The notes under the pieces are model-generated. The model searched no databases and was not told the origin of the DNA. It worked only from the letters and a program-made list of their open reading frames with translations. Made by a program: the position numbers and the translations under genes. A DNA stretch of 64,000 nt, from the NCBI RefSeq assembly GCF_027627475.1, contig NZ_CP115484.1:5270001-5334000 (forward strand), read 5' to 3'. The stretch comes from Paenibacillus sp. SYP-B4298 (GTDB lineage: Bacteria > Bacillota > Bacilli > Paenibacillales > Paenibacillaceae). Positions 59,962 through 64,000 of this stretch are shown one piece after another. Each line of letters opens with the position of its first letter. Positions within the stretch are counted from its first letter, which is position 1.

Positions 59962-61527
59962 ATGATTGGCATGACTTACGAGCAGTGGGAGCAGTGGGCG
60001 GCTACTGGACAATACACGATGCTGCCCTTGCTGCATCGACAGCAATTGGGAGGACAAGCCAGGGTAGATAACTGGCGGAGAGCATGGGAGTATGCGAGTC
60101 CTTATGCGATACTGATGGAGAGCGGCAAGGGCGGGCGCTATACGTATGCGGGTTTGCGGCCGGAGGAGATCGTGCGTGGGAAGGGCGAGCGCGCCGAGTC
60201 GCTGGAGCTGCATTCTGGCCGGAGAGCGCAGTTGGAAGGGCCGCCGCTTGAGGTGATGCGTCGCTGGGTGCAGCCTTACCGAAGCCCGCGTCTGACTGAG
60301 GGGCCGAAGTGGATCGGTGGGTGCGCGGGCTTCTTGAGCTACGATGTGGCTCGCTCGATCGAACGGCTGCCTGGGTTGGCTGAGGATGACCTGTCGCTGC
60401 CGGATTATCTGTTCATGAGGCTGAATGAGGTATGGATTATTGACCATCAGGAGGATGAGCTATATTGCGCGATCCATACTCCGATTCCTGCCGATGCTGC
60501 GGGGGAGACGCTGCGCCGGCTGTATGACCGTGCAGTAGAACAGGCTACCCGCATGGCCAAGCTATGGCAGGAGCTGATACAAGCCGACGAGAGTGCACAG
60601 GCGAGGGAGAAGCGACAGCGGCAGCAGGAGCTGCTGCGCAGTGATCAGACGATGCATATTGATGTGGAATCGATCCCTGGCCGCACCTCGCCGTTCTCCA
60701 AGGAGGCGTTCATGGATGCGGTGCGTGCTATCCAGCGTTATATTGGGCAGGGTGATGTATTCCAGGTGAATCTGTCGCTGCGTCAGAGCATTGAGAGTGA
60801 CCATTCACCAGAGGATCTGTATGAGTGGCTGCGGCTGTTCAATCCATCTCCGTACATGGGCTATCTGCGGGCGCCTGATTTTCAACTCGTGTCGGCCTCG
60901 CCGGAGCTGCTGGTCGAGGCGCGCGGCGGTCGCCTGGCGGCTCGCCCGATTGCCGGGACGCGGCGTCGGGGTAGAACCGACGAGGAGGATCGTCTGCTGG
61001 AGGAGGAGCTGCGGAGCAATGAGAAGGAGCGCGCCGAGCATATTATGCTCGTCGACCTGGATCGCAATGATCTGGGACGCATCTCGGAATACGGGACGGT
61101 ATGTGTGAAGGAGCTGATGACGGTCGAGCGCTACTCTCATGTTATGCATCTGGTCTCCCAGGTGGAGGGTGAGCTGAGGCAGGGGAAGGATGCATTCGAT
61201 GTCATTGCCGCCAAGTTCCCAGGAGGAACCATTACGGGAGCGCCCAAAATTCGGACGATGGAGATTATCGAGGAACTGGAGCCTGTGCGGCGTGGAGCGT
61301 ATACCGGATCTATGGGCTGGATTGACTATAATGGGGATATGGAATTAAATATTATTATTCGCACGATGGTCGTTCAGGCGGGGCGGATTCATGTGCAGGC
61401 AGGCGCTGGCATCGTGATTGATTCCGACCCGGAGCGAGAATACTATGAATCGTTGAACAAGGCAAAGGCTTTATGGAAGGCCATTCAATATAGCGAGAGA
61501 TTTCGTGAGCAAGCCATTCAACAATAG
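59962..61527 (+). CDS. pabB: Aminodeoxychorismate synthase component I
   Basis: A 521-residue chorismate-using enzyme. N-terminal domain (1-200) with 'FLSYDVARSIERLPGL', then the chorismate domain: 'IGQGDVFQVNLSLRQS', 'NPSPYMGYLRAPDFQLVSAS', 'ARPIAGTRRRGRTDEEDR', 'FPGGTITGAPKIRTMEI'. PIAGT replaces the PIKGT of E. coli PabB; B. subtilis PabB also has PIAGT. It makes 4-amino-4-deoxychorismate with PabA for folate synthesis. TrpE is the nearest alternative, but the pabA-pabC-folP context favours PabB. RBS GCAGGAGG. Confidence 0.93.
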   Translation: MIGMTYEQWEQWAATGQYTMLPLLHRQQLGGQARVDNWRRAWEYASPYAILMESGKGGRYTYAGLRPEEIVRGKGERAESLELHSGRRAQLEGPPLEVMRRWVQPYRSPRLTEGPKWIGGCAGFLSYDVARSIERLPGLAEDDLSLPDYLFMRLNEVWIIDHQEDELYCAIHTPIPADAAGETLRRLYDRAVEQATRMAKLWQELIQADESAQAREKRQRQQELLRSDQTMHIDVESIPGRTSPFSKEAFMDAVRAIQRYIGQGDVFQVNLSLRQSIESDHSPEDLYEWLRLFNPSPYMGYLRAPDFQLVSASPELLVEARGGRLAARPIAGTRRRGRTDEEDRLLEEELRSNEKERAEHIMLVDLDRNDLGRISEYGTVCVKELMTVERYSHVMHLVSQVEGELRQGKDAFDVIAAKFPGGTITGAPKIRTMEIIEELEPVRRGAYTGSMGWIDYNGDMELNIIIRTMVVQAGRIHVQAGAGIVIDSDPEREYYESLNKAKALWKAIQYSERFREQAIQQ

Positions 61528-61539
61528 GGGGAGTCTGTC

Positions 61540-62121
61540 ATGATTCTTGTAATTGATAACTATGACTCGTTTACGTACAATCTGGTGCAGTATCTGGGTG
61601 AATTAGGCGAGGAGATCGTGGTGAAGCGTAATGATGAGATTGATCTTGAGGGGATCGCCCAGCTTGCGCCGGATCATATCCTCATCTCGCCAGGTCCCTG
61701 CACACCCAATGAAGCAGGCATTAGCCTGGCGCTAATTGAGCGCTTCAAGGGGGAGATACCGATCTTTGGCGTCTGTCTTGGACATCAATCGATCGGTCAA
61801 GCCTTTGGCGGGGAGGTTGTACGCGCTGAGAAGCTCATGCATGGCAAAACCTCGCCGATTGTCCATGACGGTCGCACGATCTTCGAGGGGATTCCTTCTC
61901 CCTATACGGCAACCCGCTACCATTCTCTGATCGTCAAGCGCGAGACGCTGCCGGACTGTCTGGAGATTAGTGCGGAGACGGAGGAAGGGGAGATCATGGG
62001 GCTTCGCCATAAAGAGTACCCGATCGAAGGCGTGCAGTTCCACCCCGAATCCATCATTACGGAGCACGGTCTGACCTTGCTGCGCAATTTCTTGAAGCAG
62101 ACAGCCGGAGCGGCTCGATGA
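61540..62121 (+). CDS. pabA: Aminodeoxychorismate/anthranilate synthase glutaminase
   Basis: A 193-residue class I glutamine amidotransferase. '[20 protein letters not shown]', nucleophile Cys in '[16 protein letters not shown]' (about residue 79), and His/Glu in '[13 protein letters not shown]'. It supplies ammonia to PabB. In B. subtilis the same protein also serves tryptophan synthesis (TrpE), and that may apply here. Start 12 nt after pabB; end overlaps pabC by 4 nt. Confidence 0.95.
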   Translation: MILVIDNYDSFTYNLVQYLGELGEEIVVKRNDEIDLEGIAQLAPDHILISPGPCTPNEAGISLALIERFKGEIPIFGVCLGHQSIGQAFGGEVVRAEKLMHGKTSPIVHDGRTIFEGIPSPYTATRYHSLIVKRETLPDCLEISAETEEGEIMGLRHKEYPIEGVQFHPESIITEHGLTLLRNFLKQTAGAAR

Positions 62122-62996
62122 AGATCGGCTGGAACGGGAAGATTATGAACGCGCAGGAGGCTGTGATCTCGGTCTATGATCACGGCTTTTTGTACGGTAT
62201 CGGTCTGTTCGAGACGTTCCGAACCTATGGAGGGCGGCCGTTCCTGCTGGAGTGGCATCTTGAGCGGCTGGAGCAAGCCTGCTATGAGCTGGGCATCCGT
62301 TATAAGGCTGACCGACCGCAGCTTACAGAGTGGATGGCTAGTCTCATGCGGGAGAACGGTCTGGAGGAAGCCTATGTGCGTCTTACGGTTAGCGCCGGGG
62401 AGGGGGAGCTCGGCCTGCCGATCGGCGACTATGATCATCCCAATGTGCTGCTGTTAGTCAAGCCGCTACCCTCCCCTGCACCACAACTGGAGTTGAGGGG
62501 CAAGGAGCTGCGCAAGCTGCGCACGCTCCGCAACACCCCGGAGGGGGCCGTCAGGTTTAAATCCCTCCATTATATGAATAATATTATTGCCAAGCGTGAG
62601 CTGGCGGCGTCAGGGGCAGCACCCGGAGCAGAGGGGCTGATGTTGACCGCCGAAGGGCACCTGTCAGAGGGGATCGTGAGCAATCTGTTCTTCGTCACCT
62701 CGGAGCGAATAATATGCACGCCAGCAATAGATACCGGCATTCTGCCAGGCATCACAAGACGTAAAGTCATTCAGTTGGCGCGGTCACTAGGCTATGTCGT
62801 CGAGGAGGGGCTATATGGCTGGGATGCGCTGTTAGATGCGGAGGAAATCTGGCTGACCAATTCCATTCAGGAGCTGGTGGCGGTTACGCGTGTGGTGGAC
62901 GGCGAGGGAGCCGAGACGGAGATTGGTAACGGGCTGCGCGGCCCGGTGACAGAGCAGCTATTGGCTGCATACCGGAAGGAGACAGAAGCATCATGA
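62118..62996 (+). CDS. pabC: 4-amino-4-deoxychorismate lyase
   Basis: A 292-residue PLP enzyme of the branched-chain aminotransferase fold. '[20 protein letters not shown]', '[17 protein letters not shown]' (PLP lysine in FKSLHY), '[14 protein letters not shown]' and '[13 protein letters not shown]' fit PabC. It releases pyruvate from aminodeoxychorismate to give p-aminobenzoate. ATG overlaps the pabA stop, and its own stop overlaps folP, so the pab genes are translationally coupled. Confidence 0.93.
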   Translation: MKIGWNGKIMNAQEAVISVYDHGFLYGIGLFETFRTYGGRPFLLEWHLERLEQACYELGIRYKADRPQLTEWMASLMRENGLEEAYVRLTVSAGEGELGLPIGDYDHPNVLLLVKPLPSPAPQLELRGKELRKLRTLRNTPEGAVRFKSLHYMNNIIAKRELAASGAAPGAEGLMLTAEGHLSEGIVSNLFFVTSERIICTPAIDTGILPGITRRKVIQLARSLGYVVEEGLYGWDALLDAEEIWLTNSIQELVAVTRVVDGEGAETEIGNGLRGPVTEQLLAAYRKETEAS

Positions 62997-63865
62997 GAGG
63001 GGAAGCGAGTATGCCTAGAGTATGGAACCGCTCCTATGTGTTCCCTAGCGGAGCCCGGCTGGAGCTGGGCAAGCGGACGCTGGTGATGGGCATATTGAAT
63101 GCTACGCCGGACTCGTTCTCCGACGGCGGACGATATGTCGAGCCAGCCCGCGCGGCAGAGCACGCGCAGCGGCTGGCAGCGGCAGGGGCGGACATCATCG
63201 ATATTGGCGGCGAATCGACCCGTCCAGGCGGCGAATCGGTATCCGAAGAGGAGGAGCTGCGACGGGTGGTGCCTGTCATCGAGGCGGTCAGGCGCGCCCT
63301 GCCCCAGGTGACGCTGTCGATCGACACCTATAAGGCGGAGACAGCCAGGCAGGCGCTGGCGGCAGGAGCGGACATCATCAATGATGTGTGGTCGCTGCAG
63401 AAGGACCCGCAGATGGCAGCTATTGCGGCAGCACACGGCTGTCCAGTGATATTGAGCCATAATCGGCCCGCGGCAGTGTATGAGGAGCTGGTTGCCGACG
63501 TTATTACTGATCTGCAGGCGAGCATCGCGCTGGCGCTGGCCGCAGGCGTGCAGCAGCATAATATATGGCTCGACCCTGGCATCGGCTTTGCCAAGACTCA
63601 TTCTCATAATGTGCAGCTTATGGGATCGCTCGGCGAGCTGTGCGGACTCGGGTATCCGGTGCTGCTGGGCACCTCGCGCAAGCTGTTCATTCGCAATGTG
63701 CTCGGCTTGCCTGCCGACCAGGTTGTGGAAGGGACTGCGGCGACGGTGGTGCTCGGGATTGCACAGGGCTGCCAGATCGTGCGAGTACATGATGTAGAGC
63801 AGATTGCACGAACAGTACAAATGACGGATGCCATCGTCTATTATGGACAGGAAGCAAAGGGGTGA
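62993..63865 (+). CDS. folP: Dihydropteroate synthase
   Basis: A 290-residue TIM-barrel enzyme joining p-aminobenzoate to the pterin. 'LVMGILNATPDSFSDGGRYV', 'DIIDIGGESTRPGG', 'IDTYKAETARQALAAGAD' and 'IWLDPGIGFAKTHSHN' are the substrate loops. It is the target of sulfonamides. ATG 62993 overlaps pabC and has AAGGAGA 11 nt upstream; ATG 63011 with AGAGGGGA 7 nt upstream is an equally good start. Folate genes follow in the B. subtilis order. Confidence 0.95.
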   Translation: MRGEASMPRVWNRSYVFPSGARLELGKRTLVMGILNATPDSFSDGGRYVEPARAAEHAQRLAAAGADIIDIGGESTRPGGESVSEEEELRRVVPVIEAVRRALPQVTLSIDTYKAETARQALAAGADIINDVWSLQKDPQMAAIAAAHGCPVILSHNRPAAVYEELVADVITDLQASIALALAAGVQQHNIWLDPGIGFAKTHSHNVQLMGSLGELCGLGYPVLLGTSRKLFIRNVLGLPADQVVEGTAATVVLGIAQGCQIVRVHDVEQIARTVQMTDAIVYYGQEAKG

Positions 63866-63874
63866 ACGAGAAGG

Positions 63875-64000
63875 ATGGATACGATGGTTCTCAGAGGAAT
63901 GCAGTTCTTTGGCTATCACGGCGTGTTCCCTGAAGAGAACAAGCTTGGGCAACGGTTCGGGGTAGAATTGGAATTGGATCTGGATCTGCGCCGAGCGGGT
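63875..64000 (+). CDS. folB: Dihydroneopterin aldolase, N-terminal part
   Basis: Forty-two codons are visible before the window ends. 'GMQFFGYHGVFPEENKLGQ' and 'RFGVELELDLDLRRAG' match the start of FolB, which makes 6-hydroxymethyl-dihydropterin for FolP's pathway. ATG 63875 gives an N-terminus equal in length to B. subtilis FolB; ATG 63884 has a slightly better-spaced AAGGA. It starts 10 nt after folP. Confidence 0.92.
   Translation, partial: MDTMVLRGMQFFGYHGVFPEENKLGQRFGVELELDLDLRRAG

Overview
The window is an ordinary stretch of chromosome from a spore-forming member of the Firmicutes, most likely Paenibacillus or a close relative. The evidence is gene order that follows the Bacillus subtilis 'yaa/yab/yac' region from rRNA to the folate operon, many sporulation genes (gin, yabG, sspF, spoVG, fin, spoVT, yabP, yabQ, spoIIE), moderate GC content, and features I associate with Paenibacillus (an HU gene next to rqcP, an AbrB with a CxxC zinc module). 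The species cannot be fixed from the sequence alone. I see no prophage, plasmid genes, CRISPR array or secondary-metabolite cluster.

Layout. 1-722: 3' end of 23S rRNA, 5S rRNA and a terminator. 845-9538: an unknown membrane protein (minus strand), the sigma-G inhibitor gin, a decarboxylase, then tmk, darA, yaaR, holB, ricT, yabA, trmN6 and rsmI, covering nucleotide supply, replication and its control, and RNA methylation. 9600-14330: abrB (minus strand) with Spo0A boxes, a YwfO-type HD phosphohydrolase, tatD, and a cyclic-di-AMP riboswitch in front of a G5/3D-domain cell-wall protein. 14485-23918: rnmV, rsmA, yabG, veg, sspF, ispE, purR, ridA, spoVG, glmU, ctc and pth, with a small convergent unknown gene before pth. 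23983-29052: fin, mfd and a PrsA-like lipoprotein. 29271-34402: a urea ABC transporter operon (urtABCDE) behind a consensus promoter and a GlnR/TnrA-type box. 34725-45696: a small membrane protein, spoVT, a SpoVB-like flippase, mazG, HU, rqcP, yabP, yabQ, divIC, yabR and spoIIE. 46168-52115: yabS, the kinase yabT, tilS, hprT and ftsH. 52376-64000: nadABC, coaX, hslO, a PpiC-type foldase, cysK, pabBAC, folP and the start of folB.

The genes combine core growth functions with developmental control. Promoter-like sequences for several sporulation regulators can be read directly: Spo0A boxes at abrB, sigma-H at spoVG, a 21-bp-spaced sigma-A/Spo0A-type promoter at spoIIE, sigma-G at sspF and possibly spoVT, and sigma-K at yabG. 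Two cyclic-di-AMP effectors occur in the window: the receptor protein DarA and the riboswitch. A sigma-B-like promoter precedes ctc.

The less expected observations are a folded 164-bp intergenic repeat with two half-copies inside the urt operon, a spoIIE leader with repeats in forward-inverted-forward order, a ~115-residue GC-rich insertion in the SpoVB-like flippase, and differences from the B. subtilis order (no prs between glmU and ctc, an HD-domain gene where metS would be, nadABC inserted before coaX). I did not find a clearly new multi-gene system.
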